A stretch of 5,613 nt of DNA from Treponema sp. (GTDB lineage Bacteria; Spirochaetota; Spirochaetia; Treponematales; Breznakiellaceae): NCBI GenBank assembly GCA_009785545.1, contig WQWD01000171.1:1-5613 (forward strand), in the 5' to 3' direction. Numbering within the stretch: position 1 is the stretch's first letter; every line of letters begins with the position of its first letter. A program made the translations under genes and the position numbers. The notes below the pieces were generated by a model. The model had not been told where the DNA came from. It worked only from the letters and a program-made list of their open reading frames with translations, and ran no database searches. This document shows, piece by piece, positions 1 to 5,613 of the stretch.

Positions 1-358
1 AAAAAAGAACTCCAAAAACAAAAAATACTGGACAGAAGAAAGCGAATTAAGCCGTCAAAAAGAAATATCCGAGCTTTTGGCAAAAAAGAACAGCGAAAAT
101 ACAACTATAGTAGTCGAAGTTAACACAGGCGGTTTAAATCGTAAAAAACTGGATGAAGTTTACCCTTCTCCCGCCTTTTTGCGTTTAATCCACGAAAAAA
201 ATTTGCCCGTAATAATAACTTCTGACGCCCATTGTGCCAAGGATATTAATGGAAATTATGAATTGGCGGTTAACACGCTTCTTGGTCTACATTTTAAAGA
301 TCATGTCCTTTTTAACGGAAAAATAATTTGGCAAAATGAAAAACTAAAAAAATATTAA
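1..358 (+). CDS. PHP-family histidinol-phosphatase-like protein, C-terminal part (5' end outside window)
   Basis: The reading frame is open from base 2 to the TAA at 356-358, giving 118 codons with no upstream stop, so the gene continues beyond the left edge. A TTG at 77 could be taken as a start, but it sits inside the continuous frame and has no convincing ribosome site, so I treat this as a truncated gene. The fragment ends with the typical C-terminal half of PHP-type histidinol phosphatases (HisK/HisJ): a strand ending E-V-N-T-G (fragment residues 39-43), a Y-P-S segment, a helix, then I-I-T-S-D-A-H (residues 71-77). In PHP enzymes the Asp-x-His pair of this last motif ligates the active-site metals. 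Full-length relatives are about 260-280 residues, so more than half is missing. Known family role: dephosphorylation of L-histidinol phosphate in histidine synthesis; a general PHP phosphoesterase is the alternative. No terminator is seen after the stop. Confidence 0.75.
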   Translation, partial: KKNSKNKKYWTEESELSRQKEISELLAKKNSENTTIVVEVNTGGLNRKKLDEVYPSPAFLRLIHEKNLPVIITSDAHCAKDINGNYELAVNTLLGLHFKDHVLFNGKIIWQNEKLKKY

Positions 359-366
359 AAATATGC

Positions 367-395
367 TCGACTATTTATTCAGATTTTATTATATT
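367..395 (+). promoter_or_regulatory. Possible sigma-70-type promoter for the HigA-like gene
   Basis: TCGACT at 367-372 (4 of 6 to TTGACA) and TATATT at 390-395 (5 of 6 to TATAAT) are separated by 17 bases. Transcription would begin near 402, leaving a leader of only about a dozen bases before the start at 414. The 55-base gap is very AT-rich, so a chance match is likely; read-through from the upstream gene is equally possible. Confidence 0.25.
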
Positions 396-402
396 TAATA
401 TC

Positions 403-408
403 AAGGAG
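403..408 (+). promoter_or_regulatory. Ribosome binding site of the HigA-like gene
   Basis: AAGGAG lies 5 bases before the ATG at 414 and fixes that start codon. Confidence 0.7.
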
Positions 409-413
409 TAAAT

Positions 414-707
414 ATGCCAAAAACAAAACAAACACCAGGGACGCTCTTATTGGAATTTCTTAGCAAGTATAAACTTAACTGCAACAGAGTATCAAAAGAG
501 ATCAAATGCAGTCAAACTGCTTTAAGGCTCATCAGCCTTGATAAAAGCAGGATCACCCCATCAATTGCCGTACGGCTGGCAAAATATTTTGACACAAAAC
601 CGGAATTCTGGCTTTTAGTGCAAATGGATTACGATCTTGAAAAGATTGCCAACAATAAAACATTTGAGAAAAAGCTTAAAGGAATTTCAACAGTGGCCAA
701 AATCTAA
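414..707 (+). CDS. HigA/VapI-type XRE-family helix-turn-helix protein, orphan antitoxin-like
   Basis: This 97-residue protein matches the HigA addiction-module antidote pattern. It has T-P-G-T-L-L-L-E-F-L near the N terminus (residues 7-16), then a helix-turn-helix spanning about residues 21-60. The family's typical closing block follows: A-V-R-L-A-K-Y-F-D-T-K-P-E-F-W-L-x-x-Q-x-D-Y-D-L (residues 52-75). In complete modules such proteins bind their own promoter and neutralise the HigB mRNA-cleaving toxin. Here no toxin gene is present: the 55 bases upstream are too short, the previous gene is a phosphatase, and the next gene is convergent. It may be a solitary regulator or the remnant of a module. 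The HTH stretch is less canonical than usual (K-E-I-K-C-S-Q-T-A-L-R-L-I), but no break is visible. The start is supported by a strong AAGGAG site. DNA binding is inferred from the family; its target is unknown. Confidence 0.85.
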   Translation: MPKTKQTPGTLLLEFLSKYKLNCNRVSKEIKCSQTALRLISLDKSRITPSIAVRLAKYFDTKPEFWLLVQMDYDLEKIANNKTFEKKLKGISTVAKI

Positions 708-720
708 AAGTAAATTAGGA

Positions 721-834
721 GACAGCAGGTAGAAGGCAGGAGGCAGGAGGCAGGGATTATCTCAAGAGGTTGTTCCAAAACAAAACCAATAAAAAGGTAA
801 AAGTTTTTGAACAACCTCACTCCTGACATCTAAC
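721..834. repeat. Composite repeat: GGCAGGA heptads flanking a long inverted repeat
   Basis: The whole spacer between two convergent genes is one structured element. Five heptads run from 721 to 755; the first two are degenerate, then come GGCAGGA, GGCAGGA and GGCAGGG. The long inverted repeat at 766-818 follows. On the far side the minus strand reads GTCAGGA (821-827) and GTTAGAT (828-834), related heptads in the opposite orientation. The right end overlaps the nth stop codon (830-832). Such heptad-plus-palindrome spacers are typical of dispersed intergenic repeats, but I can see only one copy in this window, so calling it dispersed is inference. Nothing coding is visible in 708-829. Confidence 0.6.
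766..818. terminator. Long inverted repeat between convergent genes, possible bidirectional terminator
   Basis: GAGGTTGTTCCAAAAC (766-781) pairs with GTTTTTGAACAACCTC (803-818) at 15 of 16 positions, with the single mismatch at 776/808. The 21-base loop contains a further ACC/GGT pairing. The position after two converging genes suits a bidirectional transcription stop. However, no run of T follows the stem on either strand, so it is not a classic intrinsic terminator; it may instead be the core of a dispersed palindromic repeat. Confidence 0.45.
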
Positions 835-1525
835 GAGAACGATCAACTCCATTGCATTCACAATGCTGTTTAATCACACATTTTGAGCAGTAAGGACTAA
901 CTGGACGGCAGAGATTTTGCCCATAAAGAACAAGCAAATAATTTATTCGTTTCCAGTATTTAACCGGCATTAGTTCTCTTAAAATCATTTCAGTTTCATC
1001 GGGGTTTTTGCTTTTCAACCAGCCAAGACGATTCGTAATCCGATGAACGTGAATATCAACACATAAAGCATCTTTATCGAATGCCTCTACAAGCACAAGA
1101 TTCGCCGTTTTTCTGCCAACTCCCGGAAGGCTTAATAAATCTTCCATTGTGTGCGGCACTTTTCCATTGTATTGATCAAGAAGTATCTGTGCAATTTTTT
1201 TTAAAGATGCCGCTTTATTCCGATAAAAACCAACCGGGTAGATCAGTTTCTCGATTTCTTTCTCTTTCATTAAAAGCAATAACTCAGGGCTGCCCGCCTC
1301 CTTGAGAATTCTTTTTGAAGCAACAATTGTAACTTCGTCTTTGGTACGAAGGCTTAAAATAGTAGAAACAAGCACTGCCCAAGGCTGACTGCGGTAAAGT
1401 TCCGCAATGGTAGTAACAGAAGGATCGTTAGAACGAACCCCTCCGACACCATTTTGCGCAGCGCAAAGGTTTTCATGCCATTTGTTTAGTTTTTTAAAAA
1501 TTCCCTCAAAATCAATTTTATTCAT
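830..1525 (-). CDS. nth: Endonuclease III, DNA glycosylase/AP lyase
   Basis: A 231-residue base-excision repair enzyme that removes oxidised pyrimidines and nicks the abasic site. The helix-hairpin-helix reads L-L-S-L-P-G-V-G-R-K-T-A (residues 130-141), with the catalytic Lys at 139. The general-base Asp is D157 in V-D-I-H-V-H-R. The [4Fe-4S] loop is complete: C206-x6-C213-x2-C216-x5-C222. Both catalytic residues sit 19 positions later than in E. coli Nth (K120, D138), consistent with a longer N-terminal segment before the conserved S-T-I-L-S-L-R-T-K-D block (residues 54-63). That block is closer to the S-x-Q-T-K-D form of archaeal and eukaryotic relatives than to E. coli. The ATG overlaps the ispF stop as ATGA (1522-1525), indicating translational coupling; only a weak GGAAA lies upstream. 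The stop codon lies inside the flanking repeat. The protein appears intact and functional. Confidence 0.95.
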   Translation of the reverse strand: MNKIDFEGIFKKLNKWHENLCAAQNGVGGVRSNDPSVTTIAELYRSQPWAVLVSTILSLRTKDEVTIVASKRILKEAGSPELLLLMKEKEIEKLIYPVGFYRNKAASLKKIAQILLDQYNGKVPHTMEDLLSLPGVGRKTANLVLVEAFDKDALCVDIHVHRITNRLGWLKSKNPDETEMILRELMPVKYWKRINYLLVLYGQNLCRPVSPYCSKCVIKQHCECNGVDRSR

Positions 1526-2001
1526 TTTACTTTTTCCAATAAACAGTTAACGAATACTTCAATGGCTTTTCCTTTTCCAATACTGCCCATTCCCTCTGCG
1601 GTTTTGCCTTTTAAAAATACATTTTCAAAGGGAATTTCCAGCACGTTTGCAAGAGCTTCACGTATTCTATCACGAAAGGGCAGCACTTTTGGTTTTTCAC
1701 AAATTACAACACAATCAAGATTGACAATTTTCCATCCCGCATTTTTTACCAATTCAAAAGTCTTACGCAAAAGTTTCATTGAATCAAAGTCTTTCCATGC
1801 CGGATCGTTTGGCGGAAACAATTCACCAATATCTCCAAGGGCAGACGCTCCAAGTATTGCGTCACATACAGCGTGCGCAAGTACATCACCATCGGAATGA
1901 CCGTCTTCTCCCTTTGAAAATGGAATTTCAATACCCGCAAGAAGAAACCGCCGCCCTCTTTTTAAGCGGTGTAAATCATACCCAATCCCGATCCGTAACA
2001 T
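1522..2001 (-). CDS. ispF: 2-C-methyl-D-erythritol 2,4-cyclodiphosphate synthase
   Basis: A 159-residue cytosolic enzyme of the non-mevalonate (MEP) isoprenoid pathway that cyclises CDP-methylerythritol 2-phosphate and releases CMP. The length is typical for a stand-alone IspF. The metal ligands are visible as D9 and H11 in G-Y-D-L-H-R-L and H43 in H-S-D-G-D-V-L-A-H-A, each one position after the E. coli residues. The C-terminal substrate loop reads G-K-T-A-E-G-M-G (residues 132-139) instead of the usual A-T-T-T-E-K-L-G; the Thr and Glu equivalent to E. coli T133 and E135 are kept (T134, E136). There is no IspD domain or ispD gene beside it. An AAGGAGA site at 2011-2017, 9 bases before the ATG, fixes the start. 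The gene is 17 bases downstream of the lipoprotein gene and overlaps nth by 4 bases. Confidence 0.95.
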   Translation of the reverse strand: MLRIGIGYDLHRLKRGRRFLLAGIEIPFSKGEDGHSDGDVLAHAVCDAILGASALGDIGELFPPNDPAWKDFDSMKLLRKTFELVKNAGWKIVNLDCVVICEKPKVLPFRDRIREALANVLEIPFENVFLKGKTAEGMGSIGKGKAIEVFVNCLLEKVK

Positions 2002-2010
2002 CTTGGAATA

Positions 2011-2017
2011 TCTCCTT
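2011..2017 (-). promoter_or_regulatory. Ribosome binding site of ispF
   Basis: On the minus strand AAGGAGA ends 9 bases before the ATG at 2001. It lies in the 17-base gap after the lipoprotein stop codon, so ispF is probably translated from the shared message. Confidence 0.7.
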
Positions 2018-2018
2018 A

Positions 2019-3785
2019 TTAATTGCTCATAGCAACACCCGGCAGCGGGCGAAAAACTCTAAAAGACATATATTTAAACGGGTGAATGTCCAAAGCGTTA
2101 GGAAACCAGCCTTCGATTTCTCTTAAATCAATAATATTTAACGCAGGGCTGAAAGCCAATGGAAATACAGCTCCCCTGTCTATTAACAATTGCTCAGCTT
2201 GAGCCAGAGTTTCAAAACGTGCAGATCCTTCTTCGTACATTGATCTTTGAATCAGAGCGTCAAATTCCGAATCGTTAAAAAGGGCATCGTTTAGGTTTGA
2301 ATCACTTTTCCACATCTGCAAAAACGCATAAGGGTCGGCAAAATCGCCTATCCATGTGATTGAAGCGACAGTAAAACCGCCTTCTCTGAGAGAATCAAAA
2401 TAACTTTCAAAAGGGACAACTTCTATACGCACATCAAAATTTAAAACCGTTTTCCACGCATTAGCCATAAGAGACGCAACACGGGCAGCGTCACCTGAAG
2501 GCGTTATGCGAATAACTACTTCAGGAACCCCTTCGCCGTTTTCAAAACCGGCGTCAGCCATAAGCGAAAGCGCCTCTTCGTAATCAGGTTCGGATATTCC
2601 CTGAACAGCCGGATAACCAGAAAGCGGAAAAATTAATGTTTCTGCAGGCAAAAAATACCAGCTTCTGAGTTCTTCCCAGGGAAGAACAAGCGCCATCGCC
2701 CGTCGTACTCTTTTGTCATCAAAAGGAGCTTCTTCGGAACGAATAAAATAATAATGAGTCGCAAACTTAACATTAAATTGAATGCCGGAAAGATCTGTTA
2801 AAGCGTCAAGATTAACTTCGCCTGCAATCCATCTGGCTTCGCCTGAATTCCAAAGACGAGCAGCCTCATCAGCATTTTCAGGGAACCTTATAATGATTCT
2901 GTTAAGCGCAACATTATCGCGATCCCAATAATAATTGTTTCTTTCCAAAACAGCGAGTTCTTCGTTCATGGAAATTATACGAAACGGACCGTTTGAAATC
3001 GGAGGCTGCCAATTCTCTCCCGAAGGAGACCAGTCATCTCTGTCTATCATTGAAGGGTGAATCGGGCTGAATGAATGATGGCAAAGCATTTGGGGAAAAA
3101 ATGACGCAGGAGAGTTCAGCGTAACAACTAAAGTTCTGTCGTCTACAGCACGTATACCGACAGTTTCAGGATCAGTTTCAATTCCATTACGAAAATCACG
3201 TGCGCCTTTGATAAGATCAAAAAAACTTGAATAAGGAGCCTGACGTGCCGGGTCTATCATGGAAAGCCATGCCGCCCGAAAATCTTCAGCTCTTACAGGG
3301 TCGCCGTTGCAAAAACGGGCATTCTGCCTTATGAAAAAAGTCCACTGAGTCCTGTCTTCCGAAACCTCTGTTCTTTCTGCCAATGCCGGAACCGGGGACA
3401 GAGTTAACGGATGATATGTAAAAAGCCCCTCATAAATAGCTGTAAAAAACTGCGCTTCGCTGGCAAAAATTGATCTTCGAAAATCCAATTCCATGTTATG
3501 CCGGGAAAAGGCCACTACAAGTTCATCCGTTCTATTGACTCCCGGGCGGGCAACAGCAATATCCCTGCGCTCTTCCGCCTGCGGAACATCTGCAACAGGC
3601 ACAGTCCGGCAGCCAATCAAAAAAAATAACACAAATAATGTGTAAAGAATTATTCGTGCGGAGGGGTTTAATACCCCGCCCTTCAGGGCGGTTAAAAAGG
3701 GATTAAACCCTGACTGCAATTCCTTATTAGAACAACATACCCCGTCATTCATGGCGGGGTTGTTGATTTTCTTAAAATTAAACAT
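2019..3785 (-). CDS. OppA-like peptide-binding lipoprotein of an ABC transporter, with in-frame palindromic insertion in the signal peptide
   Basis: A 588-residue extracytoplasmic solute-binding protein of the SBP_bac_5 (OppA/DppA) family, which captures oligopeptides and delivers them to an ABC permease. The hydrophobic signal core (about residues 45-58, I-I-L-Y-T-L-F-V-L-F-F-L-I-G) ends in the lipobox L-I-G-C with the lipidated Cys at 59. A short polar linker follows, then the binding fold from about residue 88. Family signatures include Y-E-G-L-F (118-122), S-N-G-P-F-R-I and F-D-D-K-R-V-R-R-A. The mature part, about 530 residues, is normal for the family. The oddity is the N terminus: residues 7-42 are encoded by two GC-rich palindromes, putting about 44 residues before the hydrophobic core. 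An AAAGGA at 3796-3801, 10 bases before the ATG at 3785, supports this upstream start. The gene follows ppk by 30 bases. No permease or ATPase gene is in the window, so the substrate stays uncertain. Confidence 0.9.
   Translation of the reverse strand: MFNFKKINNPAMNDGVCCSNKELQSGFNPFLTALKGGVLNPSARIILYTLFVLFFLIGCRTVPVADVPQAEERRDIAVARPGVNRTDELVVAFSRHNMELDFRRSIFASEAQFFTAIYEGLFTYHPLTLSPVPALAERTEVSEDRTQWTFFIRQNARFCNGDPVRAEDFRAAWLSMIDPARQAPYSSFFDLIKGARDFRNGIETDPETVGIRAVDDRTLVVTLNSPASFFPQMLCHHSFSPIHPSMIDRDDWSPSGENWQPPISNGPFRIISMNEELAVLERNNYYWDRDNVALNRIIIRFPENADEAARLWNSGEARWIAGEVNLDALTDLSGIQFNVKFATHYYFIRSEEAPFDDKRVRRAMALVLPWEELRSWYFLPAETLIFPLSGYPAVQGISEPDYEEALSLMADAGFENGEGVPEVVIRITPSGDAARVASLMANAWKTVLNFDVRIEVVPFESYFDSLREGGFTVASITWIGDFADPYAFLQMWKSDSNLNDALFNDSEFDALIQRSMYEEGSARFETLAQAEQLLIDRGAVFPLAFSPALNIIDLREIEGWFPNALDIHPFKYMSFRVFRPLPGVAMSN
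3664..3710. repeat. Nested hairpin A of the insertion
   Basis: The outer arms GGGTTTAAT (3664-3672) and ATTAAACCC (3702-3710) are perfect 9-bp complements. Inside them CCGCCC (3676-3681) pairs with GGGCGG (3686-3691) around a four-base TTCA apex. Confidence 0.75.
3739..3760. repeat. Hairpin B of the insertion
   Basis: ACCCCGTCAT (3739-3748) pairs with ATGGCGGGGT (3751-3760) over 10 positions, with one T-G wobble and a two-base apex. Weaker AACAAC/TTGTT pairing continues on the flanks with a three-base offset. Confidence 0.75.
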
Positions 3786-3795
3786 ACTTTTATAG

Positions 3796-3801
3796 TCCTT
3801 T
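3796..3801 (-). promoter_or_regulatory. Ribosome binding site of the OppA-like lipoprotein
   Basis: AAAGGA on the minus strand lies 10 bases before the ATG at 3785. It decides the start: translation begins upstream of the palindromic insertion, so the insertion is part of the protein. Confidence 0.6.
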
Positions 3802-3815
3802 AACTTTACAGCAGC

Positions 3816-5613
3816 TTAAATTGCCGCCGGGCTTCTCCGTACAGTATATTCCATCTTGGCAGGGCCGGGAATATCACTCTCTCTGGATGCTCTGGCTAAC
3901 ATTTCTTTTTGTATACGGAAAGGTTTTTCTCCTTTCGCAGGAGGTATTTGTGACCATTTTCCTTCCGGGCCAAGGGTTGATGATTTGGAATTGTCCCGAA
4001 AATAATCATTAAGATTACCGCAGATCCACGCACGGAGTTTTTCATCCAAAACAGGAAACAAAATTTCAACACGTTTACTTAAGTTACGTGACATCCAATC
4101 AGCGCTGGAAAGATACAAATCGTCAGCGCCGCCATTGGAAAAATAATATATTCTTGAATGTTCAAGATAGTGATCGATGATACTTATTACCTTGATGTTT
4201 TCCGAAATACCCGGCTTTCCCGGAACCAGTGTGCAAATACCACGCACACATAAAAATATTTTTACACCGGCCTCCGAAGCTGCGTACAGAGCTTTAATAA
4301 CATCAATATCGGTAAGAGAATTCATTTTTGCCATAATTTTGGCAGGATAATTATGCCTTGCCCTGTTTGCTTCCCTTGCAATCAAATCCAGAAAACGGCG
4401 TTTAAGACCAGAAGGCGCAATTGTCAATCTTGTCATTGATTGAATGGTGGAATAACCTGTAAGCATATTAAATATCAAACCCGCATCATACGCAATATCT
4501 TCACGGCAGGTAAAAAGACAAATATCTTCGTAATATTTTGCCGTTCTTGAATTATAGTTGCCTGTAGAAAGATGCACATAACGCTTTACACGGTCGTTCT
4601 CACGGCGCATAATCATAGTAATTTTAGAATGTACTTTAAGGTTTGAAAGACCGTACACAACGATAACACCTGCTCTTTCGAGCCTGCTTGCCCATGAAAT
4701 ATTACGTTCTTCGTCAAAACGTGCTTTTAATTCGAGAACTGCCGTTACGTGTTTGCCGTTTAACGCAGCCTGTTCAAGCGCTTTTACTACAGGCGAATAA
4801 GCCGAGCCGGAAATCGAGTCAACACCGGGAATTGCGCCGCCGGTTCTGTAAAGAGCAGTTTTTATCGAAATAACATTAGGATCAACTGCCGCTTCCTGAA
4901 AAAAACGAACCACAGGATCAAAAGATTGATACGGTAAATGCAGAATAACATCCCCCTGACTGATACGATCCAATACCGGCATTTCATCGCTAAACTCAGG
5001 AGACTTGTGAATCTTCCATGCTTTTTCACTCAATTTTTCCAGACCTGTTACATTTGAAAGTTCCAAAAAATCAACAAGATTTATAGGCCCGTCAACTTCA
5101 TAAAGGTAATCGTCATCTAACAGAAATCTTTTTGCAAGTTCTTCTTTTAATTTTTTGCTCCCCGCAGAATAAACCATTCGTATTACGCCGGACATTCCTC
5201 TGCCTTCCAGAACCTCAACCATGGCTTCGACAAAGTCTTCATCACGCCGCTCGTCAACAGAAAAATCAGCATCCCGGTTAATCTTAAACATCATACTTTC
5301 TTTGATACGATAACCCGGAAACAAGTACGCACTCCATGTAACTATTACATCTTCCAACAAAGCAAAATGCAAATTACTTTTTTCTTCATTTGCCGCACTG
5401 TCATAACGAGGAAGCCAGATCAATCTGTCAATCACTGACGGGAGAGGAACAATGCTTATCAGAGTATCCTTTATTGCGTCCGTGGATTGACCCGGCTGAG
5501 ATTCCGCTTCAAGCAAAAAAGCCGCATTCAAAGAGCTGCTTTCTATAAGGGGCATTGGTTTGTCTTCTTCCAGCCTAAGCGGCGTAATAACAGGGTAGAT
5601 TTGCCCCAAAAAA
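3816..5613 (-). CDS. ppk: Polyphosphate kinase 1, N-terminal part outside window
   Basis: This enzyme reversibly transfers the terminal phosphate of ATP onto inorganic polyphosphate. About 598 codons are present; the frame is open to the right edge, and the TTG at 5609 is internal rather than a start. The fragment begins at the I-Y-P-V-I-T-P-L strand, which aligns near residue 138 of E. coli PPK, so roughly 110-140 N-terminal residues are missing. Counting from the codon at 5609, the first phospholipase-D-like domain holds A-R-F-D-E-E-R-N-I-S-W-A, K-V-H-S-K (H327) and Y-V-H-L-S-T-G-N-Y-N, whose H346 is equivalent to the autophosphorylated His435 of E. coli. The second holds Y-L-E-H-S-R-I-Y-Y-F (H484, equivalent to E. 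coli His592) and S-S-A-D-W-M-S-R-N-L. The C terminus has the usual D-N...L-G-P-E-G-K-W block followed by a basic tail of about 25 residues. It heads the visible minus-strand gene string; its promoter is off-window. Confidence 0.95.
   Translation of the reverse strand, partial: FLGQIYPVITPLRLEEDKPMPLIESSSLNAAFLLEAESQPGQSTDAIKDTLISIVPLPSVIDRLIWLPRYDSAANEEKSNLHFALLEDVIVTWSAYLFPGYRIKESMMFKINRDADFSVDERRDEDFVEAMVEVLEGRGMSGVIRMVYSAGSKKLKEELAKRFLLDDDYLYEVDGPINLVDFLELSNVTGLEKLSEKAWKIHKSPEFSDEMPVLDRISQGDVILHLPYQSFDPVVRFFQEAAVDPNVISIKTALYRTGGAIPGVDSISGSAYSPVVKALEQAALNGKHVTAVLELKARFDEERNISWASRLERAGVIVVYGLSNLKVHSKITMIMRRENDRVKRYVHLSTGNYNSRTAKYYEDICLFTCREDIAYDAGLIFNMLTGYSTIQSMTRLTIAPSGLKRRFLDLIAREANRARHNYPAKIMAKMNSLTDIDVIKALYAASEAGVKIFLCVRGICTLVPGKPGISENIKVISIIDHYLEHSRIYYFSNGGADDLYLSSADWMSRNLSKRVEILFPVLDEKLRAWICGNLNDYFRDNSKSSTLGPEGKWSQIPPAKGEKPFRIQKEMLARASRESDIPGPAKMEYTVRRSPAAI

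Larger units (their letters stand above)
3655..3768. repeat. Palindromic insertion element inside the lipoprotein gene
   Basis: Two GC-rich hairpins with related sequence lie about 60 bases apart and are read in frame as residues 7-42 of the lipoprotein. Both contain ATACCCCG, then an apex with TTCA, then a GGCGG arm. The arrangement, GC-rich against an AT-rich background, resembles the hairpin ends of IS200/IS605-type elements or paired REP-like repeats. There is no transposase and no obvious target duplication. The exact borders are uncertain: the leftmost bases may be native gene sequence, and the right border is set where AT-rich sequence resumes (about 3768). Mobility is inferred from structure and position only. 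Confidence 0.55.

Noticed and set aside
77..358. A separate small gene of 93 codons starting at the TTG at 77
   Set aside because: The same frame is open to the left window edge and the upstream residues read naturally into the PHP domain, so it is the tail of a longer gene.
359..413. A higB toxin gene or small RNA upstream of the HigA-like gene
   Set aside because: Only 55 bases of AT-rich sequence with no open frame or stable structure.
721..755. CRISPR-like or protein-binding iteron array
   Set aside because: The repeat unit is only 7 bases with no spacers and only three good copies, so it is not a CRISPR array; no replication gene is nearby to support iterons.
3733..3752. Alternative start at the internal ATG (lipoprotein residue 12) within hairpin B
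   Set aside because: No ribosome site precedes it and it sits inside a strong stem; the ATG at 3785 has an AAAGGA at proper distance.
3661..3766. The palindromes as a riboswitch or attenuator for the lipoprotein gene
   Set aside because: They lie downstream of the ribosome site and ATG, inside the coding frame, and look like two copies of one repeat; a regulatory role is not excluded but is the weaker reading.
3917..3945. GGAAAGG/CCTTTC hairpin near the 3' end of ppk as a terminator
   Set aside because: It is a short stem within the conserved coding region with no following T-run on the transcribed strand; likely chance.
3821..4012. Plus-strand open frame opposite ppk, together with others at 1081-1305, 1562-1900, 1779-2126 and 4688-4873
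   Set aside because: All lie antisense to well-recognised conserved genes and encode no recognisable domain; they are chance frames.

Overview
The window looks like ordinary chromosomal DNA from a moderately AT-rich bacterium, most likely a spirochaete of the Treponema group. That placement is an inference from the look of the proteins and the lipoprotein-rich, AT-biased style; no single marker in the window proves it. Both ends cut through genes. The gene at the left edge lacks its 5' end, and the gene at the right edge (minus strand) lacks its N-terminal coding part.

Layout: on the plus strand lie the 3' part of a PHP-family histidinol-phosphatase-like gene (to 358) and a small HigA/XRE-type DNA-binding protein (414-707) with no toxin partner. 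A 122-base convergent spacer (708-829) follows. It is filled by a repeat: GGCAGGA-type heptads, then a 16-bp near-perfect inverted repeat, then one or two heptads in the opposite orientation that run into the stop codon of the next gene. The rest of the window is a tightly packed minus-strand gene string, transcribed right to left: polyphosphate kinase (ppk, 5613-3816), an OppA-like oligopeptide-binding lipoprotein (3785-2019), 2-C-methyl-D-erythritol 2,4-cyclodiphosphate synthase (ispF, 2001-1522) and endonuclease III (nth, 1525-830). The spacings are 30 nt, 17 nt and a 4-nt ATGA overlap, so the four genes are probably co-transcribed. Their functions (polyphosphate storage, peptide uptake, isoprenoid synthesis, base-excision repair) do not form one pathway; it reads as a housekeeping operon of convenience. 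The ppk promoter is outside the window.

The most unusual feature is in the 5' end of the peptide-binding lipoprotein gene. Between the start codon and the hydrophobic core of the signal peptide sits an in-frame stretch of about 35 codons built from two related GC-rich palindromes (3664-3710 and 3739-3760). Removing it would leave a normal-length lipoprotein signal peptide. I read this as a palindromic mobile repeat (IS200/IS605-end or REP-like) inserted in frame into a signal peptide. I see no new defence or biosynthetic system in this window; the repeats are the parts worth following up.
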